In this document: positions 34,176 to 45,652 of the stretch, one piece after another
How the letters are laid out: the number at the start of each line of letters is the position of its first letter
Position numbering within the stretch: the first letter of the stretch is position 1
NCBI GenBank assembly: GCA_028571685.1
Contig: CM053143.1
Location: 52,817,208-52,881,207 of the forward strand
Direction of reading: 5' to 3'
Origin: Heterohyrax brucei
Taxonomy: Eukaryota; Chordata; Mammalia; Hyracoidea; Procaviidae
DNA: 64,000 bases
Notes under the pieces: model-generated
Seen by the model: only the letters and a program-made list of their open reading frames with translations
The model's database searches: none
What the model was told of the DNA's origin: nothing
Position numbers and translations under genes: made by a program

Positions 34176-34830
34176 TAAGTAAATAAAACTGTACACAAAT
34201 GTAAAGCAGCTTTATTCATAATTGCCAAGGATTAGAAGCAACCAGAATGTCTCAACATGTGAATGCATAACAAAGAATAGTATATCCAAATGATAGAGTA
34301 TTATCCAATTATAAAAAGAAATGAGCCATGAAAAGACATAGGGGAAGCTTAATTACATATTGCTAAGTGAAAGAAGCCTGTCTGAATAAGCTATACATTG
34401 TACAATGTCAATTACATGGCTTGCTGGAAAGACAGAATTATAGAGACAAAAGATTAGTGACTAGTAAAGATTCAGAAGGAATCTTGTCTATATGTTTTTT
34501 TTTATGGTTTCCATAAGATTTTTAGGGCAGTGAATCCATCCTTATAAGGTACTGTAATTATAGACACATGACATACATTTCTCAAAACACATAAGAGTGT
34601 ACAAAATGAAGAGAGGCCTAGTGTACACTATAGACTTTAGTTAATAATTATGTATTAGTATTGGTTTATCTATTGTGACAGATGTACCACATGAATACAA
34701 AGTGTTAGTAATAGGAGAAACTGTTTAGGGTGGTGGCTTAGAAGGAGTATATGTGACTATGTACTTTCTGTACTTTTTTTGTGAACATTGGCTTGGCTTA
34801 AAGTGTTCTAAGAACTAAAATCTATTTTAA
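34176..34830 (+). mobile_element. Ancient L1M 3' end
   Basis: The order of phrases matches the 3' end of old eutherian L1M elements: 'gtaaagcagctttattcata', 'attgccaaggattagaagca', 'aagtgaaagaagcctgtctg', 'agattagtgactagtaaaga', 'acaaaatgaagagaggccta', 'atctattgtgacagatgtac' and 'gtactttctgtac'. A T9 run near 34496 marks a small insertion or slippage. A 10-bp 'attggcttgg' near 34786 is extra relative to what I expect. Confidence 0.82.
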
Positions 34831-36793
34831 ACATCAAACATGCATGCACACACATTCAGTAGGATAAAACTGCAGCAGTAATAGATTACATCTTCATCAG
34901 TCAGTTTAAGTGGACAAATTACCATGTATTCATTGGTTGCCACTTTCTCTAGAAGAACAGGAAGCATTCTATAGGCAACCCAATAACTTGGGTGTCGCTT
35001 TTCTGACCAGTAAATGCATCTGGGGCACTGCATTCTCACTTATACTGCGTAACAGGACAAAAATACTGAAGATACCAGGTTTGACTGCTCACACTTCACA
35101 CTCACTGGGTATTTAGAAACACTGAAGTCATCTCTTGGTCGGCTTTACCAAGACCACAAGAACAAGTACGATTGTCCTGATAAATTCAGTGATAATTTGA
35201 AAGCTGTGTCAAAAGCACATTTTGTTGAAATGGAAATACCAGTAAAACTGGGGACTCAGAACTAGTTCTCCTCACCAAGCTTGCAGAACAATTGCATCTC
35301 ATTAGCTCACATTCCCTGGTGGATTTAGGCTATTTTTACAATCTGGGTTTGAACAGAGTGTCTAGGACTACCTGCCAAAGAGGAGCAGGCGCTTTGTTGA
35401 AGCGGCTTGCTCATCACATGATGTAATGGCACATCTGTTTGGATCATCTGAGCTGAGATAGCAGATGCTGTTGCAGACTGAGTATTTGGAGAAACAACAA
35501 CAAAAATACAGAGAAAGCTACTTTTAAAACAGTCCCCTTCGGCACAGATTTACAGGCTGCTGCCAAAGACTCGCAGAAAGCTGTCTGCACATCCTAAACA
35601 CAATGGGGCAGCCCTGATGCATCACAGAGCTCCTTGGCTAGGGAGAAGGAATAGTTGAAAATAACTTTTATTTATTTATTTTTTAGTATAGCAGATTCCT
35701 CCGAACATTAGACCATCCAAAGTTATATGCTCAACTTATCTAACCTCTGGCAGATGGCAAAATTGCTTTGTGGCTCTGTTGAATAGAAATGTTCTGTTCA
35801 GTCCTTGCTAATGCTGAAAATTGCCAGATATTGTTCTACCTCTAGTTACAAAGAACTTTGTCTTTCCGGATAGTTCATGTACTTTTTCTGGATCAAATTA
35901 AAACTGAGTAACATCCAACTTATGATTAGTTTTTAATCTACTTCTATCCATCCATCCACGCATCCATCCACCCATTCATCTATATACATATCCATTCATT
36001 CCTTACAGTGATCAGACATTAAACTGAATATCTAGAACTGTTTTTACTTTTTAGCTACATTAATTCAAACTATGCATTTTAAATCGAGTTATTTAAAGCA
36101 TCTGTATATTTTCAAGTGGGAGATTAATCAGTGATTGTCAAAATAGTTCTTCATTAACAAGGACTATCATATTTACTTATGGGGGAGAAACAGAAAGAAT
36201 GCAGAAGCTCTTTGTCAGTTAAATATTGGCAAATTTGTGTATAGGGCAACCACACAATCTCACTTGAGCTAGTAATCCTTATTTATACCAATTACCCTGA
36301 TTCTTTTTCAGTTTGTCATTAGTCCCAGGCTTTACATTTTTGAGAAAGTAGTAATTTGCATTGAAATAAAACGACATCTATTTGATAACTCCAACATTTT
36401 ACTTTGAACTTCTGTTATGGCTTTACTTGGTTATACATGAATTGGCTGTATGTGAGGCAGTGAGTAGTGTTGTTTTAACGTGTAAGTAAATATGCGCTGA
36501 AACAAAAACCAATCTTTTTAGGTGTTCCTATTCTTTCCTGACCAAAGGTAGCAAAACTTCTCTTTGAAAGGGTGTGCAGAACACTTCTGATGTGGTGATT
36601 TGTACCTATGTCACTTTGACTTTTTGCCTCTATCATTGCACGGCTGTCTTTAGTGGTCTCAGCTGCACGTGTCTAGGGACAGCTAACTCTTTTGAGTCAT
36701 TGAAGGTGCTGCAAAGATTATTTGATGCCATGTGGTGCTGCCAAGGAAGCATTAAAGTCTGCTTTAAAAGCTAGTAGGTATTTTTATAAGTGT
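34831..36793. other. Unique DNA, no gene seen
   Basis: Nearly 2 kb without a recognised transposon, apart from a short ATCC-type simple repeat. Short open frames near 34827-35116 and 36574-36774 have no recognisable domains. The long repeat-free stretch is notable in a window this dense in repeats, and could hold conserved non-coding sequence, but nothing in the bases alone shows that. Confidence 0.45.
35946..35998. repeat. (ATCC)n-like simple repeat
   Basis: 'atccatccatcc', then 'acgcatccatccaccc' and degenerate 'attcatc' units. Confidence 0.8.
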
Positions 36794-36794
36794 A

Positions 36795-36975
36795 TACCAG
36801 GAAAAGTTAAGTGCTTAGCTGCTAATCAAAAGTTCAGTGTTTCAAACTCACCAGCTAGTCTGTAGGACAAAAGATCTGCCAATCTGCCCCATTAATATTA
36901 TAGACTAGAAACCCTATGGGGCAGTTCTGGGCTAGCTGTGGGCTGAAATCCACTTGACGGTACCTAACAACAACT
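36795..36975 (+). mobile_element. AfroSINE with BovB-type end
   Basis: 'ttaagtgcttagctgctaat', 'caccagctagtctgtagg', 'aaaccctatggggcagttct' and 'gaaatccacttgacggtacc' ending 'taacaacaac'. This end is the same as the BovB 3' end and differs from the 'gggtttggttttt' end of copies such as 13658-13833. Confidence 0.85.
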
Positions 36976-37118
36976 ATACAAAGAGAAGCAATGATTCAAT
37001 GTGGTCTATGACAGCAGGTATATGTGCCCAGCTCTCTGGGACTCTAAGCTTTCTTTCAGATCAAATGACCATTTTTCTGAGTTAGTTTTACTCATTTTTT
37101 TTTTTTTAAGTTTAAAAC

Positions 37119-37123
<5 letters not shown>

Positions 37124-37155
<32 letters not shown>

Positions 37156-37172
37156 GGTGAGAGCGAGAGAGA
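37124..37172. repeat. (GT)n microsatellite
   Basis: About 15 GT units from 37124 to 37153 followed by a purine-rich 'gagagcgagagaga' tail. Preceded by a T14 run at about 37095-37108. Confidence 0.95.
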
Positions 37173-37277
37173 ATAGCTATGAATTGTTGCTCACGTTATT
37201 AAAAGAACTTTGCCATTTCATGTGTGTGAATGCTTCCAGTAGAAAATCAGAGAAGTAATTGCAACAATAATAAATGT

Positions 37278-38465
37278 TTAGACTTTAGAAACTGTTACAA
37301 TGCCACAGTTTTCAAAACTACCTGGTACTGGTACAAAAAGAGCCATATAAACCAATGGAACAGAATTGAGAATCCAGAGATGCCACCATCCTCCTACGAG
37401 CAGTTGATATTTGACAGAGGCCCTAAGATGGTAAACTGGGGTAAAAACAGTCTCTTTAACAAATGGTCCCGGAAAAATTGGATATCCATCTGCAAAAAAA
37501 TTGAAACAAGACCCATATTTCACACATTATACAAAAACCAACTCAAATTGAATAAAAGACCTAAATATCAAACCTAAAATGATAAAGCTCATCCAAGAAA
37601 CAAATAAGATCAACACACAGTGGAAGTTTTAATACACAATGTAGACAGACTTCAAAATCTGGCAAACAGGGCACAATCAACAGGAGAGAAAATAAGCAAA
37701 TGGAAACTACTAAGAATCAAACTTTTGCTTATCCAAAGACTCCATCAGAAGAATTGAAAGACCACCAACAGGATGAGAAAAATTATTTGGCAGCTGTATG
37801 TCAGACAGACGTCCAGTCTCCGTAATCTACAAGGTATTGCAAAATATTAACAAGAAAATGATAAGTAATTCAATTAAGTGATGAGTAAAAGAGATGGACA
37901 GACATGTCTCCAAAGAGGATATCCGGGCAGCCAAAAGACACATCAGCAAATGCTCACGATCATTAGCTATTAAAGAAACTCAAATCAAAATGATGATGAG
38001 ATATCATCTTACCCTAACAAGGTTGGCTGTGTTCCATAAAACACAAAACAATAAATGTTGCAGAGGCTGTGGAGAAATTGGGACTCACCTACACTGCTGT
38101 TGGAATTGCAGAACGGTACAGCCTCTTTGGAAAACAATCTGGTCCTTCCTTAAAAAGCTGGAAATAGAGATACCATTTGACCCAGGGCCCCTACTGCTTG
38201 GAGTATATTGTACAGAAACAATGGCAGTCACATGAACAGATATATGCACAGGAATGTTTATTGCAGCACAGTCCACAATAGTAAAAACATGAAATCAACC
38301 CAGATGACCAACAACAGAGGAATGGATAGGTAAACTATGGAGCACTATGCAATAATAAAAATCAATGATGATTTTAGGAAACATCTCACAACCTGGTTTC
38401 AGTTAGAGGAGATTATGTTGAGTGAAATCAGTCAGTGGCACAAGGACAAAAATTGTATGAGACCC
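37278..38465 (+). pseudogene. L1 ORF2 C-terminal region of L1-E
   Basis: The frame 37230-37577 carries 'WYWYKKSHINQWNRIENPEM' and '[20 protein letters not shown]'. The frame 37894-38235 carries 'MMRYHLTLTRLA' and then a cysteine-rich knuckle of the ORF2 C-terminus (CRGCGE...HLHCCWNC, 38059-38109), with its Cys and His residues present, then 'VQPLWKTIWSFLKKLEIEI'. No RT motif is present because of truncation. A frameshift separates the two frames. Confidence 0.87.
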
Positions 38466-39478
38466 CTACTATATGGACTTAAAAATAGATTCATGTACAG
38501 AAAAAAGACTCTTTGATGGCTGCAAGAGAGAGAAGGGAGGGAAGAAGATGGTTATAAATTAGACAGTTGACAGAAATTTGGTTGGATGAAATAAGTGACA
38601 GCATACATTAGAACATACATCAATTTAACTGGACTTCACCATAAGCTGAAAACTCTTCCAGTCTAAATCAATATTTCAAGGACAGAGGACCAGGGATGGG
38701 AGTCTGGGGATCACGTTCTCAGGGGATATCAAGAACAATTGGCACAACTTGACTAGTGCTAATAGAGTCTTCTTCACTCTTCATAACTGAGTGGCATCTG
38801 GGGTCTTCAAAACTAGGAAGCTTCCATCTGAGGAACACCAAATCGTCCCAACTCGGCTGAAACTGGTGATCATCAAGGACAACAACGACATGAGGGAAAA
38901 AGAGCCCAGAACACAGAAAAACCTTCATGAATGGGTGACTTTATCAACATGTGACCAGAAGAACCAGATGGTGCCTGGCTGCCACCAACGACAGCTGAGG
39001 TGGGGCTCACAGTGTTGAGTCCCAGAAGCAACATGAGAAAAAAAGGAGTGGACCCTAAGAATTCTGCTAAAAGACCACAGTTGATAATTGAAGGCTGTGG
39101 AGTTCACTTGGGAGCATGGCCGCTAGATGCCACCCCTGATCATAGATCATTACTGAGGTCAACTCTTTGGATAGAAATGGAATGGACTTGAGGGCACAGA
39201 GTGACTTATCATGTGTGCACTTTTCGGTTCTATGCATCTACAGGATGTTGTCCTCCTGGCCTGCTACTGGGGGGAATGGAGAGGGTGGAAAGGAGGTGAC
39301 AGGAAATTGTTAAGGGGGTATGGCATGTATAGAATGGAAAGGAGGAGTGTGCTGTCATGGGCAAGGAGAGCAGAAGGAGCTGCAGATAGGCTGGCACAGA
39401 AATTTGAACTGTATTGTAAACTTTTGCTCAATCACATACAATAACACACACAAATACGAGATTCTATATTAAATAAAT
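37278..39478 (+). mobile_element. L1 LINE, 5'-truncated, long 3' UTR (L1-E)
   Basis: It begins inside the ORF2 C-terminal third ('actttagaaactgttacaat') and continues to the ORF2 end near 38465. A 1-kb 3' UTR follows, with 'gtggcatctggggtcttcaa', 'ggtgcctggctgccaccaac', 'taaaagaccacagttgataa' and 'gttctatgcatctacaggat', ending in 'attaaataaata'. This is the best intact view in the window of the long 3' UTR whose fragments are scattered elsewhere. I could not find a convincing target duplication. Confidence 0.9.
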
Positions 39479-39534
39479 AGGTAACTAATTGTTTCTTTTC
39501 CAAGTAATTGAATAAAAGTTTCACAGTTAGATGA

Positions 39535-39986
39535 TGTACTGGCTTGTACAGTGTCTACCCCAAATTCACATCCTTTCAGAAGCTGTGAATGTGACCTTAT
39601 TTGGATGGCAGTCTTGGAAGATACTGTCAAATTATGGTGAGACCATACCAGATTAGCATGGGGCCTAATGCATTCCTAGTACCCTTAAAAGAAGAACTAA
39701 ATCTGGGCACACACAGAGAAATTTTCAGAGGCAGACAGCCCTGCAATGATGGAGGCAAAAATTGACGTGACATAAAACTATGAAGTAACGACCATAAACT
39801 AGAAAGAACCAAGGAAGAATTTTCCCCTAGAATTTTATAAGACAGCATATCCCTGAAGTACCTTGATGTTGGATTTCTAGCCTTCAGAACTGAGAGAATA
39901 AATTACTATTGCTTTAAACTATCCAGTTTATAACATATATATGTATATATATATGTTTTATCCCAGCCCTAGAAAACTAATGCACA
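39535..39986 (+). mobile_element. MLT1-type MaLR LTR
   Basis: The element shows 'gtgaatgtgaccttatttgg', 'ggtgagaccataccagatta', 'acacacagagaaattttcag', 'tctagccttcagaactgaga', the signal 'gaataaattactattgcttt' and the end 'agccctagaaaactaatgca'. All are in the order of MLT1 LTRs of the mammalian MaLR group, non-autonomous relatives of ERVL. A small AT-rich microsatellite (39938-39958) has expanded near its end. No internal region adjoins it, so it is a solo LTR. Confidence 0.88.
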
Positions 39987-40097
39987 CTGCAGACGTCCAT
40001 TCTATTAAAGATAAAACTGCTATTGTAAATTACATTAAGGATTTTACATTAAGATAAAATTATATCTTTCTGTAGTGATGATCTTCTTATAGAGCAG

Positions 40098-40234
40098 ACT
40101 CAGACTTACAGTGACACTAAAGAACAGAGTAGAATTGCCCCATAGGGTTTCCAAGGACCTGCTGGTGAATTTGAACTATCCACCTTTCGGCTAGCAGCCT
40201 GAGCTGTTACCCACTGCACCAGCTGGACACCTCT
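40098..40234 (-). mobile_element. AfroSINE, minus strand
   Basis: 'agagtagaattgccccatag', 'ggtttccaaggacctgctgg', 'acctttcggctagcagcctg' and 'gctgttacccactgcacc' are the reverse complement of the standard order. The 3' tail end is short. Confidence 0.88.
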
Positions 40235-40489
40235 GTAATGACAGTACCAACAAATAGATATGTGGTGGAGCATTGCGCTGTAGTAACAATAATATTCTTA
40301 CTAAAACTTGGAATTGTTTTTGTTAAGCATACTTCAGATTTTTTAAACAAGTTGCAATATTCTACCAGCCAGAAAACTAAGCTCTAACAACCAAACTTCA
40401 CAAATATTTTACATAATTATTTAGAGTAAGTATATTTTGGTAAGCATGGTATTTAAAAAGAAAAACAAAGAAAGAAATAGAATTTCAGG

Positions 40490-40605
40490 TACTCTCATTT
40501 ATTGCTCTTGGAGTATGAAATGGTTTAATCACTTTACAAAACCTGTTTGCATTCTCTACTAATATCACACAAGCATCTATACTATGAGCCAGTGAGCCCA
40601 CTTTC
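40490..40605 (+). mobile_element. Possible ancient L1 ORF2 fragment
   Basis: 'gagtatgaaatggtttaatc', 'actttacaaaacctgtttgc' and 'ctatgagccagtgagccc' resemble the ancient L1 stretch that encodes the conserved 'WKC..VQPLWK...FLKKL...YDPAIPLLG' region. Highly decayed. The rest of 40235-40730 holds nothing I recognise. Confidence 0.4.
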
Positions 40606-40734
40606 AATGCAGTGAATTAATTTATCATGGCCCTTTTAGCCATGGTTTGGTGACTCCCACAAAATGATTAGGTAGGTCTCAGAAAATAAGTTGTTTGTGG
40701 CCCCAAGGGGATTAGAAAGCCTACTAATAATGCA

Positions 40735-41335
40735 AATAAAATGCATGGAACCCTAAGAAGGGGACTGGTCAGTTTCACCATCCCACCAAACTTAAAAGGA
40801 GCCAGTTCCAGAAGTGAAGCGAGAACACTCAACTATCACCAAGAAGAAGTGTTGAGAGTGGAGTATATATTATGGGTCTTTGGTCCCTGTGTTGAGAACG
40901 TTTCAGGCCCAGGAGACAGAGCTCTAACACCAGAGACTGCGTGAAATGGTAAGATGTGGTGGTAGAAAGTGGCATCAGGAGAACCAGGATACTGGTGTGA
41001 AAAGGTGTAGTGGTCTTTCCGGCCCACAGAATGAGAGAGCTGAGTGTCTTGCAGCAAGATGCTTCCTCTCAGTGGGATGCCTCTGGGAACTTATCAGTGG
41101 ATCTAAAGAGCCCTGTAATGCTTGGTGGAAGCAGGGTAGAGGAGAGGCTATGAGACAGAGGGCTGCGAGGTCAGGGAAAGAAAGTCCTGCCTGTGAATAC
41201 ATCAAAGCGCTACAACCTGAGTCATTCCTGATCATGAATTGCAACCTACTACTCCCAGTAATTGTGAGCTTAGTCTGTGATTTCTGCAAAGCCATTGCAA
41301 CAAATTATCAAACCTAGCAGAGAAACAGAGCCTCA
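40735..41335 (+). other. Possible decayed LTR, or unique DNA
   Basis: The block has moderate GC content and overlapping open frames on both strands (plus 40946-41317, minus 40975-41295), with no recognisable protein family. Phrases such as 'gcccaggagacagagctcta' and 'acaaattatcaaacctagca' have the feel of an old ERVL-like LTR. No terminal TG/CA with duplication was found, so the identity stays open. Confidence 0.3.
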
Positions 41336-41499
41336 TCAAAGCAGCTGTTAGTGTCAGACTTGGTAAAAAAAATAATTGAGACATAAGTATGTCTGACTTC
41401 TACCACACAGACAGCCTTAACTTTGTGCTAATGTGTGATCTTGATTCTCTCTCCTTCAGCCGGAAGTTAGAAGAGATTTGACACTGCTGTGGCATTTTT

Positions 41500-41960
41500 A
41501 CGTACCCTAGGTACATATTTATGAGAAATGAATGAATACACTATCTTACCAAAAAGACTTGCAAAATAATATCTTAACAATGTTATTCTTAAGAGACCAG
41601 ACTGTAAGCAACCTAAATGTTCAACAAGACAGGAAGTTAAAAAATAGTATATTCACATAAAGAAATTAAGAACTGAACCCATTGCAGATGAGTTGATTTG
41701 AACTCACACCAACTATATAGGACAGATTTTCAATGAGTTCCTAGTGTATACAAATAGCTGCAGTAGCACCTAACCACTGTGTACCCAGGGTTTCCCTATG
41801 AGTGAATATCACTACATAAACCTGAGTAAAGGGAGCTAAACAGAAAAGAGTAAGTGCAGATATAAAAGTACAACATTCTGTTGTTATGAAGCTCAAAAAT
41901 AGATAACACCAGTCTACACTGGTACCATAATAGCAGCTATATATGATGGGAAGAGAGACT
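41500..41960 (+). mobile_element. Ancient L1 3' end split by a SINE
   Basis: 'gcaacctaaatgttcaacaa' and 'tagtatattcacataaagaa' before the SINE, and 'aacagaaaagagtaagtgca' after it, follow in order the ancient L1 3' end ('gcaacccaaatgtccatcaa', 'gtatattcacacaatggaa', 'acacaaaagagtacatactg'). The minus-strand AfroSINE at 41673-41799 interrupts it. Decayed. Confidence 0.5.
41673..41799 (-). mobile_element. AfroSINE, minus strand
   Basis: 'gaacccattgcagatgagtt', 'tataggacagattttcaatg', 'gagttcctagtgtatacaaa' and 'cacctaaccactgtgtaccc' plus 'agggtttcc' give the reverse-complement order of the family, diverged. Confidence 0.78.
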
Positions 41961-42009
41961 GAATAGAATGGAGTTTAAAGGGAGGTAGAATATTTTGTGG
42001 CTCAGCATG

Positions 42010-43285
42010 GAGGAGGGTACAAAAAAGATGTTTAACCGTGTTTTAGTGACTACACAAAAGCGCTGACAGTGTAGATAACAAATACTATGGATGACATTGC
42101 CAAGAGTGGGAATTTTGTAACACATAACTGTGTCATGAAAAGCATCTACATAGACTAAGAGGAAGTTTTTCAAACAGAACAACGGATACTGCATGTTTTA
42201 AAATCAGGACAGATGTGAGTCCAAGTTGTATGATTTCACCATATTTATTCAATCTGTCTGCTGACCAAATAATCCAAAAACTAGCATTATGCGAAGAAGA
42301 GGATGACATCAGGATTGGAGGAAGACTACTAATAACCTGTGATACGCAGATAATACCACATCACTTGCTGAAAGCAAAGAGGATTTGAGTCACTTACTGA
42401 TGAAGACTGAAGACTAGAGCCTTTAGTATGGATTACACTTCAACATAATGAAAACAGAAATCATCACAAGTGGACCAATAAGTAATACCATGATAACTAG
42501 AGAAAATACGGAAGTTTGAAGATTTCTTGGATCTACAATCAATGTCCGTGGAAGCAGCAATCAAGAAATCAAGCCATATACTGTATTAGGCAAATTTGCT
42601 GCAAAAGATCTCTTTAAAAGTGTTAAAAAGCAGAGATGTCACCTTGAGGACCACAGAGTACTTGACCAAAACCATGACATTTTCAGTTGTCTCATATGCG
42701 TGTGGAAACCCTAGGTGCATAGTGGTTAAGTGCTACATCTGCTAACCGAAAGGTCTGCAGTTCGAATCTGCCAGGCATTCCTTGTAAATGCTCTGGAGCA
42801 GTTCTACTCTGTCCTATAGGGTTACTATGAGTTGGAATTGACTCGACAGCACTGGCTTTGGTTTTTCATATGTATGTGAAAACTGGAATCAGGAGGGTCC
42901 AAGAATTGATGTGTCTGGCTTATGATGATGGAGAAGAATATTGAATATATCATGGATGGCCAGAAGAATAAACATACCTGTCTTGCAAGTAGTGCAGGCA
43001 GAATGCTTCTTAGGAGCCAGGAAGCCAGTACAGTGCGAGTTCGTTTTATGTACTCTGGAGATGCTATTAAGAAGGATCAGTTCCTGGAGAAGAAGCTGAT
43101 TCTTGGTAAAGTGTAGAGTCAGTGAACACGAGGAAGAACCTCACTGAGATGAGCTGACACAGTGGTTGCTATACAATGATGGGCTCAAACATAGCAATGG
43201 TTATGAGGATGACACAGAATCAGGCAGTGTTTTGTCCCATTATAATGAGGGGAACAGACATGAAGATACCTAACAACAACCACAT
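42010..43285 (+). mobile_element. BovB/RTE LINE 3' half
   Basis: It begins near 'tagtgactacacaaaagcgc' and runs through the RT ('ttattcaatctgtctgctga', 'ggattggaggaagactacta'), the 'ggaagcagcaatcaagaaat' segment, the C-terminal portion ('gaagaatattgaatatatca') and the 3' tail ending 'acctaacaacaac'. RT motif: 'tacgcagataatacc' encodes Y-A-D-N, so the second catalytic Asp of YADD is lost. A SINE sits inside at 42705-42866. Confidence 0.9.
42705..42866 (+). mobile_element. AfroSINE inside BovB, with target duplication
   Basis: A well kept short form ('gttaagtgctacatctgcta', 'ctgtcctatagggttactat', 'gactcgacagcactggcttt', 'ggttttt'). It is flanked by 'catatgcgtgtg' (42693-42704) and 'catatgtatgtg' (42867-42878), 10 of 12 identical, so the SINE landed after the BovB copy did. 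Confidence 0.95.
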
Positions 43286-43289
43286 GTAT

Positions 43290-44990
43290 GGCTTATACAC
43301 CTGCCAAAAGTTGTTGAGATATACAGCTGTTATTTTCACATTTTCCTGTATATATATTATTTCTCATACTAGGAAAATAGTAAGTGCACAACGAATGTTA
43401 GTTGTTACCTTAAAAAAGCCTATATATTATCTCATAAAAATTACATTTATCATATTAGATAAAAAAATACATTTAAAAATGCCAATGATAATATTAAAGA
43501 CAGAGATGGCTAAAGATCACATTAAAGTACATGAATATGTACCAGAAATATTTATTCTCCTGTCATTTCCTTAATAATCTGACAGTAAAAATATATTTAA
43601 AAATTTTACTTTAGTGAGTATAGATACATGTAATTTTATCTTCAAAACATTTGTATTATAATTGTATAAGATGAACAATATTTAAAAATATTTTGTTACT
43701 AAAGACCATGTATATTACTTTAAATACCCCATTTTTCTCTATAAGGTGTCCAAATCTGTATAATAGATTACAGGCTTAAGCTAGCATGTGCTTCACCAAT
43801 GTGATGTGATACATATTACATATATTTTACTTGTGGAAAATTAGGTTCAGAATAGATAAATACCTTGCTGAAAGCTGCCAAAATGTGCAAGATATCTGGT
43901 ATCAGTTTGGATAAGGCTGGTGGCAAGGACTGACATTATGCATATTCCACCGCATTAGGAAACTTCTTTCTACTGGCACAATTCCCAAGTTTCCTTTTGA
44001 ATGGATTCTTACTTGATTCATTACCTTGTTTAACCAGCTTTAGCTTGGGGGCTACTTGATGACAGTCACAAAGTTACAAAAGCATCCAGGGAAAGACTGT
44101 TTCCTAGAAGAAGCCTCAACTCTAATGACGGAAATGCAATGATGAATTGTAGTGTAAGGTGACAGGTTCTACATCGGGGTGGGGGAAAACACTACGTGTA
44201 GGTTCATAGACAAGGGACTGGCCAATTTTTCCAGCAAGTAGAACTTAGGGAAAGAAGTAATAATTGAGTAAAAGGTTTTTCATCTCCACGTCATTAATTT
44301 TTCTTATTTTTTACAGTAAGATATGGCATACACATTAAAGACTACACAAAACATATGTGTATACATATATATGTATAAAAATATCACAAGTGCTTCTATA
44401 AATGCTACCCAACTTTGAGAAACATAATATATTAACAGAACTCCATAGTCTCCAGGATCCAAATCTTGGTCTTCTGGTATCTTGTGAAAATTGCTTTTTA
44501 AAATATAATCTTTAAAATATGTCTAGGTATATATCTCTAAAGATTATGGCTTCATCTTGCTTGTTTTTAAGCATTTCATAGATGAGTTCCTACAATAACA
44601 TAAAGGTATGTCCAGGCATGGACAAGTAACTTTAAATTTGCCTCCAAAATTGGAAGATGTCCAGAGGCCATAGAAAGAGTTGGGCCACTCCACTGTGGCC
44701 ATGAGGAGTTTATTAGGGATAATTACATATCAGTAGAGTGGCTCCCAGCCTCAGTGGGACAAAGATTGTTTAGTGGTCAAAGACCAAAGTAGCCCGTGTG
44801 ATATTTGTGTAGGATTGCTTCAGCAAGGTCACATACCATGTACTTGAATAATAGCAGTAGACCAACAGAGAGTATGAGAGCAGCAGTCATGTTTCACCTC
44901 ACAAATTCTGTATTTCCCTTCAAGCTGTAATTTTGCTAGACTTTGACACTTATTTGGGGAATAAAAAATAGGAAAGAAAGCAAAAATAAA
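43290..44990. other. Unique DNA, no gene seen
   Basis: AT-rich with small alternating purine-pyrimidine runs ('tatacatatatatgtat' near 44361). The 132-codon frame at 43176-43574 begins inside the BovB tail and has no domain. A possible but unnamed repeat spans roughly 44640-44780. Confidence 0.45.
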
Positions 44991-44996
44991 TAAAAA

Positions 44997-45153
44997 GAAA
45001 ACCATTGCTATTGAGTCAATTCCATCTCATAGTGATCTTGTAAGACAGACTAGAACCGTCCCATAAAGTTTCCAAGGAGCATCTGGTGGATTCAAACTGC
45101 TGATCTTTTTGTTAGCAGTTATAGCACTTAACCACTACTCCATCAGGGTTTCT
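44997..45153 (-). mobile_element. AfroSINE, minus strand
   Basis: 'aaaaccattgctattgagtc', 'agtttccaaggagcatctgg', 'gttagcagttatagcactta' and 'ctccatcagggtttc' are all in reverse-complement order. It forms an inverted pair with the plus-strand copy 100 bp downstream. Confidence 0.93.
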
Positions 45154-45256
45154 CATTTAAAGATAGTTCCATGGAAATATCCATTAATTTCTCCTTTTGG
45201 ATGACAATATTAATGTGAATTATCATAATTATCATCCATGTTGAATTGCTGGGAGT

Positions 45257-45432
45257 ATGCCAGAGGCTTGGTGATGCAGTGGAGAAGAGGTCCACTGCTG
45301 ACCAAGAAGTCAACAGTTTGAATCCACCAGCCGGTCCCTGGAAACCCTATGGGGCAATTCTACTCTACCTGTGGTGTTTCTATGAGTCAATATGAAATAT
45401 GGGCTCAACAGCAGTGGGTTTTTTTTCTTTTT
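45257..45432 (+). mobile_element. AfroSINE, plus strand
   Basis: 'gtcaacagtttgaatccacc', 'ggaaaccctatggggcaatt', 'tttctatgagtcaatatgaa' and 'cagcagtgggtttttttt' in order. Confidence 0.9.
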
Positions 45433-45439
45433 TTTAATG

Positions 45440-45652
45440 ACAGACCTTGAACCCTTGATAAAGTAGAGGGTCAGCAAAAAAGGGGAAGTCTGTCAACAAG
45501 ATAGACTGACACAGTGGCAGCAACTATGAACTTAAGCATAAAAACCGTTGTGGGCATGGCTCAGGAAAGGTCAGTGTTTCATTCTGTCGTGCATAGAGTG
45601 ACTATGAGCTGCAAACCACTCGACGGCACCTAACAAGACAAACAAACCCGGT
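45440..45652 (+). mobile_element. BovB 3' end fragment
   Basis: 'gtagagggtcagcaaaaaag' (C-terminal coding end, 'gagaaagggtcagcggaaaagagg'-like), 'gatagactgacacagtggca', 'ggtcagtgtttcattctgtc' and 'ccactcgacggcacctaaca' with an 'agacaaacaaac' end. A severe 5' truncation typical of LINE insertion. Confidence 0.88.

Noticed and set aside
34780-34800. 'attggcttgg' as a fifth micro-insertion of the SINE-tail type
   Set aside because: Only ten bases match, no duplication is visible, and the host ancient L1 is too decayed to judge the insertion.
37124-37172. GT tract as a regulatory Z-DNA element
   Set aside because: Ordinary microsatellite with no adjacent gene.
40946-41317. Overlapping open frames on both strands (123 and 106 codons)
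   Set aside because: No recognisable domain on either strand. Overlap on opposite strands suggests composition, or an old LTR, and not a gene.
43176-43574. 132-codon frame
   Set aside because: It begins inside the BovB 3' tail and runs into AT-rich DNA. No domain.
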